A stretch of 64,000 bases of DNA from JACQAP01 sp035548375 (GTDB lineage: Bacteria > Pseudomonadota > Gammaproteobacteria > Burkholderiales > JACQAP01): contig DASZTG010000094.1 in assembly GCA_035548375.1 (NCBI GenBank), positions 1 to 64,000 of the forward strand, written 5' to 3'. The notes under the pieces are model-generated. The model made no database searches. It was given only the letters and a program-made list of their open reading frames with translations, and was not told where the DNA came from. Within the stretch, counting starts at the first letter, position 1; each line of letters starts with the position of its first letter. Position numbers and translations under genes: made by a program. Shown here in pieces: positions 17,315 through 26,601 of the stretch.

Positions 17315-19543
17315 TCAGTACGACACCCGCAGCGTAAGCGAGTAGTTCGCCGGCGCACCGTAGTAGGTGTTGTCATACTGGTCCAGCACGTAGAACTTGC
17401 GGTCGAAAATATTGTTGCCGTTGAACTGGACCGACACATTGGGCGTGAACTGGTAGCGGGCCATCACGGCAACCTGGGCGAAACTGCCCTGGTTCAATAC
17501 GGTCGCTCCGCCGGGCGAGGCCACCACGGTGTTGGTGGCGGATTGCCAGTTCACGCCGGCGCCCAGGGTCAGGTGCTCGACCATCCTCCTCGGCTCCCAT
17601 GTCGCGAACATGCGCACCATCGTGCTGGGCACGAAGGTTTGCGCGCGCTGGTCCATGGCATCGCGGATCTGGTAGTAGGTCCAACCGAACGAAGCCTGCA
17701 ATTCGCTGGTCAGCCGGCCCGCCAACTCGATTTCGACGCCCCTGGTGCGAATGCCGTCCACGGCCTCGGAAACGGCAGATCCGTCGGGCAGCAAGACCGG
17801 ATCACCGGTACCCGGATCGGTTACCGCCTGCGCAACATTGTTCTGGCGCGTCTCGAATACGGTGATCGCGGTGTTGAGCCGGCGATCGAAGTGCTCGCCT
17901 TTGAGGCCGACCTCGTAGCTACGGCCGTCGACCGGATCGAGGTAGTGGCCATTGATGTCGCGCTTGTTCTGGGGATTGAAAATGCCGGTGTAGCTCGCGA
18001 ACGCGGAGTACTGGGGCAGGAAGTCCCACACCAGGCCCGCGTAGGGAATTGCTTTCGAAAAATCGTACTGCGAATTGAAAGGCGTGTCGTAGACGTAGAA
18101 CGAGTCGACCTTCCACCATGCGTAGCGCGCGCCCGCGATGACGTGCAAGGGATCGGCGACGTTGAACCGGGCGGCGGCGTAGACGGCCTGCTGGTCGGTC
18201 TTGATATCGCTGAGCGGCGTTGCCGGCCCGAATTCCGGTCGCGGATAGCTGCCGTCCCACGCGAAGAAATTCCCGGTGGGCGGCAATGTGCCCACAGTGG
18301 CGTTTTCGGTACCGGTGTTCTTGGCCCGCGACACGTTGAGGCCGCCGACGAGATCGTGCTTGCGTCCCGCGAGCTCGAACGGGCCGGACGCATAGAGGTC
18401 CAGCTCGTTCTCGGTGATCTTGTTCTGGCTCTTGTACGCGAACGGGTCGAGGCCGAGGCCGGTCGCCGGATCCGGAAATCCGAAGACGTAAAAGAGCTCG
18501 AGGTCTTCCTTGAATACCCGGCTGCTCAGGGTCGAGCGCAACAACCAGCCGTTGTCGAACGTATGGCTCAACTCGCCGAATATCGTTTGCGTCCGTTTTT
18601 TCCAGTAGGTCCAGTCCGTGGCCGTCGTCACCGAGCGCGGCCAGTCCTGCAGGTGACCGTCTGAAAGAAACAGCGGGAAAGATCCCCAGGTATTCGATTT
18701 CGGGCGGTTGTCGAGATAGTCGAATCCGAGCGACACGCGCGTGTCGGGCGTCAGGTCGGCATCGATGATGCCGTACACCGCGTACTTCTTCTTCTCGTAT
18801 AGCGCCTGGTAGGAGTCGGTATCCTCGGCTGCCGCGACGAAGCGGCCGCGAACGCTGCCGTCCTGGTTCAGCGGCATCGACGCATCGACGGTCGCGCGGC
18901 CGTATTGCCAAGACCCGCCCGTCAAGTCCAGCGAGATCGCTGGCACCTTGCTGTCGGCATGCTTGCGCACGAGATTGATCGATGCAGCGGGATTTCCGGT
19001 GCCCGTCATCAGTCCGGTCGCCCCGCGCACGATCTCGATGCGCTCGTAAGGGGCCATGTCTATGGTTTCGTCGATCGACCCGGTGTCGAAGTTCGGGATG
19101 GCCGGAACGCCGTCGTACATCAGGTTGTCGATCAGGAAGCCGCGCGAATAGAACAGCACGCGTTCGGTATCGTAGGCGTTGGAGTAGATGCCGGGCGTGT
19201 TGTCCAGCACCTGTCGCATCGACGTCAAGCCCTGGTCGTCCAGGCGCTCGCGCGTCATCACCGTCAGCGATTGCGGCGTTTCGCGCGGCGACAGGCTCAG
19301 CCTGGTCGCGGACGAACTCTCTTCGACGGAGTAGCCCTCCCCCCGCGGCGCGGCCACATCGACGACGTCCAGCACGGGCGTGTCTTGTTGATTGGGAGCT
19401 GCCGGCGAGGCCGGCTCCGCAGCGCTGGTTTGCGCCGTGGCGTTGAAGGCAAAGGCCGCGCCGAGAGCGACAAGCACCGCGTAAGTGCGAGCGCGGGGAT
19501 TCGCGCACGATGCGAAAAATACGTCGACGACTGGATGGGTCAT
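17315..19543 (-). CDS. TonB-dependent siderophore receptor
   Basis: A 742-residue outer-membrane receptor. After a signal peptide ending near NATAQ it has a TonB-box-like segment (PVLDVVDVAA), then a plug domain with RETPQSLTVMTRERLDDQGL, VLDNTPGIYSN, RIEIVRGATGLMTGTGNPAA and INLVRKH, which are the hallmarks of FpvA/FhuA/FoxA-type siderophore receptors. The barrel ends in LTLRVSY, with the terminal aromatic residue needed for outer-membrane insertion. There is no N-terminal secretin/STN signalling domain and no sigma/anti-sigma pair nearby, so it is not a surface-signalling receptor. It is a single gene; its siderophore cannot be read from sequence. Confidence 0.93.
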   Translation of the reverse strand: MTHPVVDVFFASCANPRARTYAVLVALGAAFAFNATAQTSAAEPASPAAPNQQDTPVLDVVDVAAPRGEGYSVEESSSATRLSLSPRETPQSLTVMTRERLDDQGLTSMRQVLDNTPGIYSNAYDTERVLFYSRGFLIDNLMYDGVPAIPNFDTGSIDETIDMAPYERIEIVRGATGLMTGTGNPAASINLVRKHADSKVPAISLDLTGGSWQYGRATVDASMPLNQDGSVRGRFVAAAEDTDSYQALYEKKKYAVYGIIDADLTPDTRVSLGFDYLDNRPKSNTWGSFPLFLSDGHLQDWPRSVTTATDWTYWKKRTQTIFGELSHTFDNGWLLRSTLSSRVFKEDLELFYVFGFPDPATGLGLDPFAYKSQNKITENELDLYASGPFELAGRKHDLVGGLNVSRAKNTGTENATVGTLPPTGNFFAWDGSYPRPEFGPATPLSDIKTDQQAVYAAARFNVADPLHVIAGARYAWWKVDSFYVYDTPFNSQYDFSKAIPYAGLVWDFLPQYSAFASYTGIFNPQNKRDINGHYLDPVDGRSYEVGLKGEHFDRRLNTAITVFETRQNNVAQAVTDPGTGDPVLLPDGSAVSEAVDGIRTRGVEIELAGRLTSELQASFGWTYYQIRDAMDQRAQTFVPSTMVRMFATWEPRRMVEHLTLGAGVNWQSATNTVVASPGGATVLNQGSFAQVAVMARYQFTPNVSVQFNGNNIFDRKFYVLDQYDNTYYGAPANYSLTLRVSY

Positions 19544-19760
19544 GGGGCGCTCCGAGGGCCGGTCCGAAAATCACGGGCTGGCTGGCGCTAAACCCCACGC
19601 GTAGCTGGCTGGATACTGAACGAATCACCTTCGCGAAGAAGGCAGGCGGATATTAGCGGGTCGATCCCGCGCTGACAAGACTCCCCGCGCCGCTCGAATA
19701 TTCGCTAGCCGGGGCAACGGCGCGTGTGCGGAATGCGAATGCGCGCTGCCACCGCCGGGT

Positions 19761-20669
19761 TCAACGATTCAGGAATTCGACCAGCTTCGGAACTACGATC
19801 TTCGGTGCTTCGTCCATCAGCCAGTGTCCCGATCCCGGCACGATGAACCCTTCGACATGGTCATCGACCATTGCGCCCTGGTCGATCAGGAACTGGCCGC
19901 CCGCCTTTTCTCCGCTCAACACGAGCATCGGCATGGTGAGTTTCGTCTGCGCAAACCCGGCGAAGTCCTTGCCATCCTGCTCGAACCCCTTGAAGACTTC
20001 GAAGCCCGCTCGCATCGCACCCGGCTGCGCGTATTGCTTCGTGTAGAACTGCCGGTCCTTTTCCGACACCGAGTGCTTCGGGTCTGCTGCGAAATCGTTC
20101 CAGAAATGCTCGAAATAAATCCGCTCGCGACCCTTTACCAGCGCAAGCGGCGTCTTGCCGTAGAAGTGGAAGTGCCAGAGGTCGCGCAGCAGCCAGACCT
20201 TGGTCCAGTCGCCCACACCCGGCAGGAAGGCATCCATCAACACGATGCGGTCGACATCCTGCGGATATTGCGCCGCGTAGGCATAAGCGACCATCAAGCC
20301 GATGTCGTGGCCGACGACTGCCACTTTCGTGTAGCCGAGTTTCCCGGCGAGCGCGTGGATGTCCTGCGCCATAGATTTCTTGTCGTAGCAGCATTCCGGC
20401 TTGGCGGACATGCCGAAGCCGCGCAGGTCGGGCGCGATCACGGTATGCGTCCTGGCAAGCTCGGGAATCAGCGGCAGCCACATGTGGCTGGTCTGCGCGT
20501 AGCCGTGCAACAGCAGCACCGGGTCGCCCTTGCCGGCGACGAGGTAATGCAGCCGCACGCCGTTGGCTTCCTGGTAGCGGCTTTCGATCTTGATCGTGTC
20601 CGCAAAAGCGGGGGCGATTGCCAGTGCGGCGGAAAGTGCGAGGAAAATGGCGGCGACAAATCTGCGCAT
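19761..20669 (-). CDS. Exported alpha/beta hydrolase (epoxide hydrolase/dehalogenase-like)
   Basis: A 302-residue alpha/beta-hydrolase with a signal peptide (RRFVAAIFLALSAALAIAPA). The oxyanion-hole motif LLLHGYAQTSHMW, the nucleophile elbow VVGHDIG with a catalytic Asp, and the late GSGHWLMDEAP with the catalytic His are visible. An Asp nucleophile points to epoxide hydrolase or haloalkane dehalogenase rather than an esterase. I placed the start at ATG 20669, which has TGGAG seven bases upstream; an in-frame ATG lies at 20681. It is divergent from a LysR regulator, 124 bases away, which probably controls it. Periplasmic location is uncommon but seen in Cif-like epoxide hydrolases. Confidence 0.87.
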   Translation of the reverse strand: MRRFVAAIFLALSAALAIAPAFADTIKIESRYQEANGVRLHYLVAGKGDPVLLLHGYAQTSHMWLPLIPELARTHTVIAPDLRGFGMSAKPECCYDKKSMAQDIHALAGKLGYTKVAVVGHDIGLMVAYAYAAQYPQDVDRIVLMDAFLPGVGDWTKVWLLRDLWHFHFYGKTPLALVKGRERIYFEHFWNDFAADPKHSVSEKDRQFYTKQYAQPGAMRAGFEVFKGFEQDGKDFAGFAQTKLTMPMLVLSGEKAGGQFLIDQGAMVDDHVEGFIVPGSGHWLMDEAPKIVVPKLVEFLNR

Positions 20670-20793
20670 TGCGATCTCCATGGAATGAATGAACCTGCCC
20701 TGCGGCGCAGTCCGGATGGACAGCACTATAAGCTGAAGGTATCGTCCGGATAAACCTGACATTGCCGAATCCGGTATCCGGAATTCCCGAACG

Positions 20794-21738
20794 ATGATCA
20801 AGCTCGACGGGCTTGCCGCCTTTGCCGCCGTCGCGGAAGCCGGATCGATCACCGAAGCCGCGCGGCGCATGGGCATCGCAAAATCGGTGTTGAGCGAGCG
20901 CATCAGCGAACTGGAACGATCGCTTGGCGCGCGCCTGTTGCAGCGCTCGACGCGCAAGGTATGCGTTACGGAGGACGGCGTCGCCTTCCTCGCGCGGGCG
21001 CGACTGATCCTGCGCGAAACCGCGGACGCCGCGGCGGAACTGGCGCAGCGGCGCGGCGCGCTCACCGGATCGCTGCGACTTGCCGCGCCGGTGAGCTTCG
21101 GCAGCCTGCACCTCGGCCCGGCGTTGTTTCCCTTCCTGCAGGCAAACCCCGCAATCGACCTGACATTGGAACTCGACGATCGCTTCGTCGACATCGCGTC
21201 CGGCGGTTACGACGCGGTGATCCGGCACGGCCCGGTTCAGGACAATCGCCTGGTCGTCAAGCGACTGGCTTCGAGCCGGCGCGTGCTGGTCGCCGCGCCC
21301 GCCTATCTCAAGCGCCGCGGCCTGCCGCGATCGGCCGCGGAACTGCAGACGCACGACGCCATCCTCTACAGCTACCGCGAAACCGACTGGCGTTTTCCGG
21401 GCTCCGGCCGCAGGGGTGACGTCGTCGTGCGGCCGCAAAAATGCCTGCGCATCAACAACGGCATCATGATCCGCGATGCCGCGCTCGCCGGCCTGGGCAT
21501 TGCCCTCGTGCCGACATTCCTGGTGCATGCGGAACTGAAAGCAGGCTCGCTGCGCACCGTCGACATCGGCCTCGAAGGCCAGGGGGCGGAGCTTTTCATC
21601 GCGCACCCCGCCGATCGCGGGCCCTCCGCCAAGATTCGCGCGTTGACGGATCACTTGCGCAAGGCCTTCGGCGATCCGCCTTACTGGGAAATCGCCCCGA
21701 ATGCGCGCCGCAAGCCGGCGTCCAGGCCGGCCGCATAG
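20794..21738 (+). CDS. LysR-family transcriptional regulator
   Basis: A 314-residue regulator. Residues 1-60 form the winged helix-turn-helix (AAVAEAGSITEAARRMGIAK, then LEARL-like SLGARLLQRSTRKV), and the remainder is the periplasmic-binding-protein-like effector domain (GSLRLAAPVSFG, LELDDRFVDIASGGYDAVIR). This is the CrgA/DsdC-like branch common in proteobacteria. It is divergent from the alpha/beta-hydrolase gene, which is the classical arrangement for a LysR regulator and its target. Confidence 0.92.
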   Translation: MIKLDGLAAFAAVAEAGSITEAARRMGIAKSVLSERISELERSLGARLLQRSTRKVCVTEDGVAFLARARLILRETADAAAELAQRRGALTGSLRLAAPVSFGSLHLGPALFPFLQANPAIDLTLELDDRFVDIASGGYDAVIRHGPVQDNRLVVKRLASSRRVLVAAPAYLKRRGLPRSAAELQTHDAILYSYRETDWRFPGSGRRGDVVVRPQKCLRINNGIMIRDAALAGLGIALVPTFLVHAELKAGSLRTVDIGLEGQGAELFIAHPADRGPSAKIRALTDHLRKAFGDPPYWEIAPNARRKPASRPAA

Positions 21739-21866
21739 CGTCGCCAGTCCCTGCGTGGCGCGTCACATCCGCCGCGCGGCGGGCGCGACACTATGTCGCA
21801 TCCCAATTTCGGGCCGTGTCGGCTAGATTCCGACGTTTCCAATGCCACAGGCACGCCACTTCAGCC

Positions 21867-23984
21867 ATGCGCATCCTTCCCGTCGCTATCGCGGCTTCGA
21901 CGCCGCCCGCAGCCATTCCGCCGTCCGGCCCGTCGTTGGCCGGCCGCGCGCGCGCGTTCCTCTGCCTTGCGCTGGGCGCGCCGTTGCTGGCCGTCGCCGC
22001 GGAAGCCGAGCCTGGCACCGTCGTCGCGCCCACGGTGACCGTCACCGCCACGCGCAGCGACCTCGGCTCGGCCGAGCAGCCGATCGCAGCCTCCGTCGTC
22101 ACGCACGACGAAATCCGGCAGACGCCGGCACAGTCGCTCGATGACGCGCTGCGCACGGTCACCGGCCTGAACGTGCAGGACAATGCTTCCTACCAGACCC
22201 ACCCCACGGCCAACGCGGTGTCGATGCGCGGTCTGGGTGGCACCCGTGCGCTGGTCTTGCGCGACGGCGTTCCGCTCAACGACCCGTTCTTCGGCTACGT
22301 GCAGTGGAACCGCGTTCCCATGGAAACCGTCGATCGCGTCGAGGTCCTGCGCGGCGGCGCCTCGAGCCTGTGGGGCAACTTCGCGATGGGGGGCGTGGTG
22401 AACATTTTCTCGCGCGAGCCCGATGCCAACACGGCCGAGCTGTCGGGCGGCTACGGCTCGCAGAACACGCGGCGCGCCAACGGCTACGGCGCCTGGGCGC
22501 CGTCCGATCGCTTTGGCTTGAGCGCGAACCTCAACGACTGGCGCACCGACGGCTACAACCAGGTGCCGGAGGACCAGCGCGCGCCGCTCGACGTGCCGAC
22601 CTCGTTTTCGGCGCAGAACGTCGAGCTCACCGGCAAGGGCAGGCTGACAGACTCGACCACGGCGTTCGCGCGCTTCGGCTACCACGAAAACGACCAAACG
22701 CTGGGCACGCCCCTCAGCACGAACCACCAGCGCAACGCCGATTATTCCGGCGGCATCACGCAGCGCCTGCCCGACGACAGCCGGCTGTCCGTGACCGCGT
22801 TCTACACCGACGAGCACTTCGTCACCGCCAACACCGGCACGCCGACCGGCTTCTCGCGCGGCTTCGCCGAGTACGTGCAGAACCTGCACGACACGCCGGT
22901 CGAGGACGTCGGCCTGTCGGGCGTCTGGTCCAAGCGCGTGAACGACCTCGTGCCGCTGGTCTCGGCCGGAGCGGACTTGCGCCACATCCGCGGCGAGGAC
23001 AGCAGCCAGATCTTCGACGAGACCGGCGCGCACATCCGCACCGACGTCGGCCGCGGCAGCCAGCGCTTCGTCGGCGTGTTCGCGCAGGTCGAGGTCGATC
23101 CGATCGAGCGCCTGCAGCTGGTCGCGGCACTGCGCCAGGAACGCTGGACCAACTATGACGGCTTCGACGGCAACCCCGGCGGCATCGGCGAGACGCCGGA
23201 CCAGAGCGCGTCCAGCACCAGCCCGCGGCTGTCCGCGCGCTATGCCGTCACCGACAACTTCGCGCTACGCGGCGCGGCCTACAAGGCATTCCGCGCGCCG
23301 ACGCTCGACAACCTCTACCGTGCCTATGCCATACCTGGCGGCATTTTTCAGCCCAACGCGGCCCTCACGCCCGAGCGCCTGACCGGCGGCGAAGCCGGGT
23401 TCGACATCGACTATTCGCGTGTGCACGGCCAGGTCACCTACTACGAGGACACCATCCGCGACCTGATCACCTCGCGCAACCTCGACCCTTCCGAGCTGCC
23501 GGCCGGCTTTTTCTTCGGCACGCGCAACATCAACGCCGGCAAGGCGCGCACGCGCGGCATCGAAGCCGAGTTCTCCTGGCAGTTCGCGCCGGCCTGGAGC
23601 GCGCTGTTCTCCTACGCCTATGTCGACGCAAAGATCCTCGAAAACGATGCCGACCCGGCCACGGTCGGCCATACTCAGGGCGGCATCCCGCGCCAGCAAG
23701 GCTCGGTCGGCCTCGGCTACGAACCCGGCAACGGCTTCAAGGCCTCCACGCGCGTGCGCAGCGCGCAGGCCTACTACGCCGACAACGCGGGAACGCTGCC
23801 GGTCGGCAGCCACACGGTCGTCGACGTCTACGCGGCCTATGCATTCTCGAAGCGGGTCGAGGTGTTCGGCCAGGTGCAGAACCTGTTCGACCAGACCTAC
23901 ATCGCGCAAAATAGCGGCAACGCGACGCCCTACCTCGGCCAGCCGTTCACCGCGTTCGCCGGCGTGCGGCTGAAGGCGTTCTGA
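21867..23984 (+). CDS. TonB-dependent receptor (BtuB/metal-chelate type)
   Basis: A 705-residue outer-membrane receptor. The N-terminus contains a signal sequence, then the TonB box region PTVTVTATRSD, the plug domain with DDALRTVTGLNVQ, AVSMRGLGGTRALVLRDGVP, VEVLRGGASSLWGNFAMGG and VVNIFSRE, and a C-terminal barrel with the closing FAGVRLKAF. The plug is of the CirA/BtuB type rather than the siderophore type of the 17315-19543 gene. It is followed after 16 bases by a PepSY-domain membrane protein, a pairing that usually indicates metal or metal-chelate uptake with periplasmic reduction. The upstream 128 bases show neither a convincing Fur box nor a cobalamin riboswitch. Confidence 0.92.
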   Translation: MRILPVAIAASTPPAAIPPSGPSLAGRARAFLCLALGAPLLAVAAEAEPGTVVAPTVTVTATRSDLGSAEQPIAASVVTHDEIRQTPAQSLDDALRTVTGLNVQDNASYQTHPTANAVSMRGLGGTRALVLRDGVPLNDPFFGYVQWNRVPMETVDRVEVLRGGASSLWGNFAMGGVVNIFSREPDANTAELSGGYGSQNTRRANGYGAWAPSDRFGLSANLNDWRTDGYNQVPEDQRAPLDVPTSFSAQNVELTGKGRLTDSTTAFARFGYHENDQTLGTPLSTNHQRNADYSGGITQRLPDDSRLSVTAFYTDEHFVTANTGTPTGFSRGFAEYVQNLHDTPVEDVGLSGVWSKRVNDLVPLVSAGADLRHIRGEDSSQIFDETGAHIRTDVGRGSQRFVGVFAQVEVDPIERLQLVAALRQERWTNYDGFDGNPGGIGETPDQSASSTSPRLSARYAVTDNFALRGAAYKAFRAPTLDNLYRAYAIPGGIFQPNAALTPERLTGGEAGFDIDYSRVHGQVTYYEDTIRDLITSRNLDPSELPAGFFFGTRNINAGKARTRGIEAEFSWQFAPAWSALFSYAYVDAKILENDADPATVGHTQGGIPRQQGSVGLGYEPGNGFKASTRVRSAQAYYADNAGTLPVGSHTVVDVYAAYAFSKRVEVFGQVQNLFDQTYIAQNSGNATPYLGQPFTAFAGVRLKAF

Positions 23985-24000
23985 TGCGAAATCATCCCGG

Positions 24001-25389
24001 ATGACCCAGACACCAGGCAGTTACGACGCACCCGCCGCGGGTCGCGCCGGTTCGCTCTATCGCGTGGTGTGGCGCTGGCATTTCTTCGCCGGCTTGCTGG
24101 TGTTGCCCTTCCTGCTGCTGCTCGCCGCGACCGGCGCGCTTTACCTGTTCAAGGACGAGATCGACCACGCCGTCTACCGTGAATGGCAGGAGGTGGCGGT
24201 GCGCGGCGCAGCGTTGCCGATGGCGCAGGTCCTGCGAAAGGTGCAGGAACAGAGCGGCGGTGCGGTGCTGCAGTTCACGCGCCCGGCGGAGCCGACACGA
24301 TCCATCCGCATGATCGTGCGCCTGCCCGACGGCGAGCCGCGCACGGCCTTCGCCGATCCGCATGACGGCCGTCTGCTCGGCATGACGCGCTACGGCGGCG
24401 CCATGCAAGTCGTGCGCAAGCTGCACAGCCTGCAGTACTTCGGGCGCACCGCGAGCTGGCTCGTCGAGATCGCGGCCGGCTGGACCATCATCCTGGTCGG
24501 CACCGGCATCTTCCTGTGGTGGCCGCGCGGCGATCGCGGCGGCGTGGTCAGCGTGCGACGCGGACCGCGCGAGCGCGTGTTCTGGCGCGACGTCCATGCC
24601 GTCACAGGAATATTTGCCGCGGCGGTGATCGTGTTCCTCGCCGTCACAGGCATGCCGTGGTCGGACGTCTGGGGTGGCAATGTTCAGGAGTGGTCGGCGG
24701 TGAAAGGCCTCGGCCGCCCGGCACCGCCCGCGGACGTGGTGCCGGAATGGATGCTGGAGAAAACCGTGAAGGGCGGCGCGCACGGCGGCCATCATGAGGC
24801 GCCCAGGCCCGAAGGCCCGTGGGCGCTGGAGAAAGCGCGTGCGCCGGAATCCACAGGAACAAGCCGAACGCCGATCACGATCGACGAAGCGGTCGCGGCG
24901 CTCGACCGCGCGGGACTGCCGAAGCCGTATGGCGTCACGCTGCCGCAGGGCGCGCGCGGCGCGTACGCCGGCACCTACAGTCCGGCGCGCGTGGAGGACA
25001 TGCGCATCGTGTACGTCGACCAATTCGATGCGCGCGTGCTCGACGACGTCGGCTACGCGCGCTTCGGCCCCGTGGCGAAGGCCATCGAATGGGGCATCGC
25101 CGTGCACCAGGGGCAGGAATACGGCTGGATCAACCGCTACGTGATGCTGGCGGGCTGCATCGCCATCGTCATCATGGCGTTCGCCGCGATGATCATGTGG
25201 TGGAAGCGCCGCCCCGCCGGCACGCTCGGCGTGCCCCCGCAACCCGCCGATCCGCGCGTGGTGCGCGGCCTGCTGGCGATCGTGATCCCGGTGGCGATTT
25301 TCTATCCGCTGGTCGGCGCGTCGCTGCTATGCGCCGCAGTCGTCGATCGCGCGGTGGTGCTGTTTCGGCGGCGGGCGGCGGCCGCGTAG
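24001..25389 (+). CDS. PepSY-associated TM helix membrane protein
   Basis: A 462-residue inner-membrane protein of the PepSY_TM (COG3182, iron-regulated membrane protein) family. It opens with YRVVWRWHFFAGLLVLPFL, the family signature, and has four membrane segments near residues 25-50, 155-175, 200-220 and 375-395, plus a final pair near the C-terminus. Conserved histidines (RWHFFAG, KLHSLQYFG, DVHAVTG) are placed as in putative heme- or flavin-linked ferric reductases. Between about residues 255 and 275 lies a His-containing stretch (HGGHHE at 261-266). It lies 16 bases after the TonB receptor gene and is probably its partner. Confidence 0.9.
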   Translation: MTQTPGSYDAPAAGRAGSLYRVVWRWHFFAGLLVLPFLLLLAATGALYLFKDEIDHAVYREWQEVAVRGAALPMAQVLRKVQEQSGGAVLQFTRPAEPTRSIRMIVRLPDGEPRTAFADPHDGRLLGMTRYGGAMQVVRKLHSLQYFGRTASWLVEIAAGWTIILVGTGIFLWWPRGDRGGVVSVRRGPRERVFWRDVHAVTGIFAAAVIVFLAVTGMPWSDVWGGNVQEWSAVKGLGRPAPPADVVPEWMLEKTVKGGAHGGHHEAPRPEGPWALEKARAPESTGTSRTPITIDEAVAALDRAGLPKPYGVTLPQGARGAYAGTYSPARVEDMRIVYVDQFDARVLDDVGYARFGPVAKAIEWGIAVHQGQEYGWINRYVMLAGCIAIVIMAFAAMIMWWKRRPAGTLGVPPQPADPRVVRGLLAIVIPVAIFYPLVGASLLCAAVVDRAVVLFRRRAAAA

Positions 25390-25525
25390 GCCAGCATTCG
25401 AGGACTTGCGCGCGGGGCGTCGTCCGATCGACCCTTTGCGCCGGGAAGCGACCCAACGGCCGAAATCATCGACCAGGGCATGCCTGCGGACCTGCAGCCT
25501 CCCCGCTCTCGGCGCCGCCGCCTGC

Positions 25526-26461
25526 TTATCGCTGTGGCGTGACCCGGGATGCCTTTCCGACGGCGATGTTGATCGCGTCGATTTTCATGAATTCCGCCAT
25601 CGCGTAGTCGAGGAAGGCCCTGACCTTCGGCGTCACGCGCGCGCCTGGCGTCACCAGGTGCACCGGCTCGGGTACCGGTTCGTAGGCGCGCAACACCGGC
25701 ACGAGCTTGCCCGACTTGAGATCGGCTTCGATCTGGTACGGCAGCACGCGCGCGAGTCCGCGGCCGGCCCGGGCGGCGGCGATCTGCGTTTCCACGTCGT
25801 TGACGGACAGCCTCGGCGTAAACCTTGCGACCGCGCCGCGTGCACCGCTGCCGAGGCGCCATTCGCTCGGCCGGTGATGGATGTTCGCGAAAATAATGTC
25901 GTGCTTCGCGAGATCGGCCGGCCGCTGCGGCGTGCCGCGTTTCTTGAGATATCCGGGGCTGCCGACCACGACGACGCCGCGCATGCTGCCGACACGCCTG
26001 GCCACCAGGCTCGAATCGGGAAGCGCACCGACTCGCACCGCCACGTCGACGCCCTCGTCGATGAGATCGACGTAGCGGTCGTCCAGCACGAGGTCGATGC
26101 GCGTATCGGGATAGGCGGCGAGGAAGCCGTTCACGATGCGCGAAACGTGCAGACGGCCGAACGGCACCGTCGCCGCGACGCGGAGCAGGCCGCGCACCGG
26201 CGCCGACGCGAGGTCGTCGAGCGCCCCCGAATAATCCAACAGCAGTGTCCGCGCACGGGCCGCGAGTGCCGCTCCCGCTTCGGTCGGCGCGAGGCGGCGG
26301 GTCGTCCGCTCCAGCAACCTGGTGCCCGCGCGCGCCTCGAGCGCGGCAAGGACGCGCGTCATCGACGGGGCGGAGCGGCGCAGCCGGCGCGCCGCGGCCG
26401 CCAGGCTACCCTCGTCCACGATCGCCACCAGCACGGCCAGTTCGTCGAGCTTGTCCATCAT
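25526..26461 (-). CDS. LysR-family transcriptional regulator
   Basis: A 311-residue regulator with helix-turn-helix LAVLVAIVDEGSLAAAARRL near the N-terminus and an effector domain containing GLLRVAATVPFGRLH and DLVLDDRYVDLIDEGVDVAV. The start MMDKLDELAV at 26461 has GGGAATTGCA upstream. It faces away from the reductase gene at 26602, with about 140 bases between start codons, so it likely regulates that gene and itself. It is the same CrgA-like subgroup as the regulator at 20794 but clearly diverged. Confidence 0.92.
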   Translation of the reverse strand: MMDKLDELAVLVAIVDEGSLAAAARRLRRSAPSMTRVLAALEARAGTRLLERTTRRLAPTEAGAALAARARTLLLDYSGALDDLASAPVRGLLRVAATVPFGRLHVSRIVNGFLAAYPDTRIDLVLDDRYVDLIDEGVDVAVRVGALPDSSLVARRVGSMRGVVVVGSPGYLKKRGTPQRPADLAKHDIIFANIHHRPSEWRLGSGARGAVARFTPRLSVNDVETQIAAARAGRGLARVLPYQIEADLKSGKLVPVLRAYEPVPEPVHLVTPGARVTPKVRAFLDYAMAEFMKIDAINIAVGKASRVTPQR

Positions 26462-26601
26462 TGCAATTCCCGAAAGAGTTCCCTGCCGAATCATGCGGAT
26501 TTCAAACAGATGAGGCAAGGCTAGACTGGCACCCATCGAATCGGCGATGCGAGCCGCGAACCGATCCTTCGCCGGATCCGCTTCCACGCAAGGAGGATGT
26601 C

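Noticed and set aside
17919..19628. Long minus-strand frame of 569 codons over the siderophore receptor
   Set aside because: It is an alternative frame of the receptor; the in-frame receptor has all plug and barrel motifs, and this one has none.
19544..19760. Fur box upstream of the siderophore receptor
   Set aside because: No sequence close to the GATAATGATAATCATTATC consensus is seen; only a short CGAATATTCG palindrome at 19695.
19861..21654. Minus-strand frame of 597 codons spanning the LysR and hydrolase genes
   Set aside because: It crosses two well-supported genes on opposite strands without a domain; it is an artefact of high GC.
21739..21866. Possible cobalamin riboswitch upstream of the second TonB receptor
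   Set aside because: The 128-base gap is too short for the class and the conserved B12-box bases are not in a plausible arrangement.
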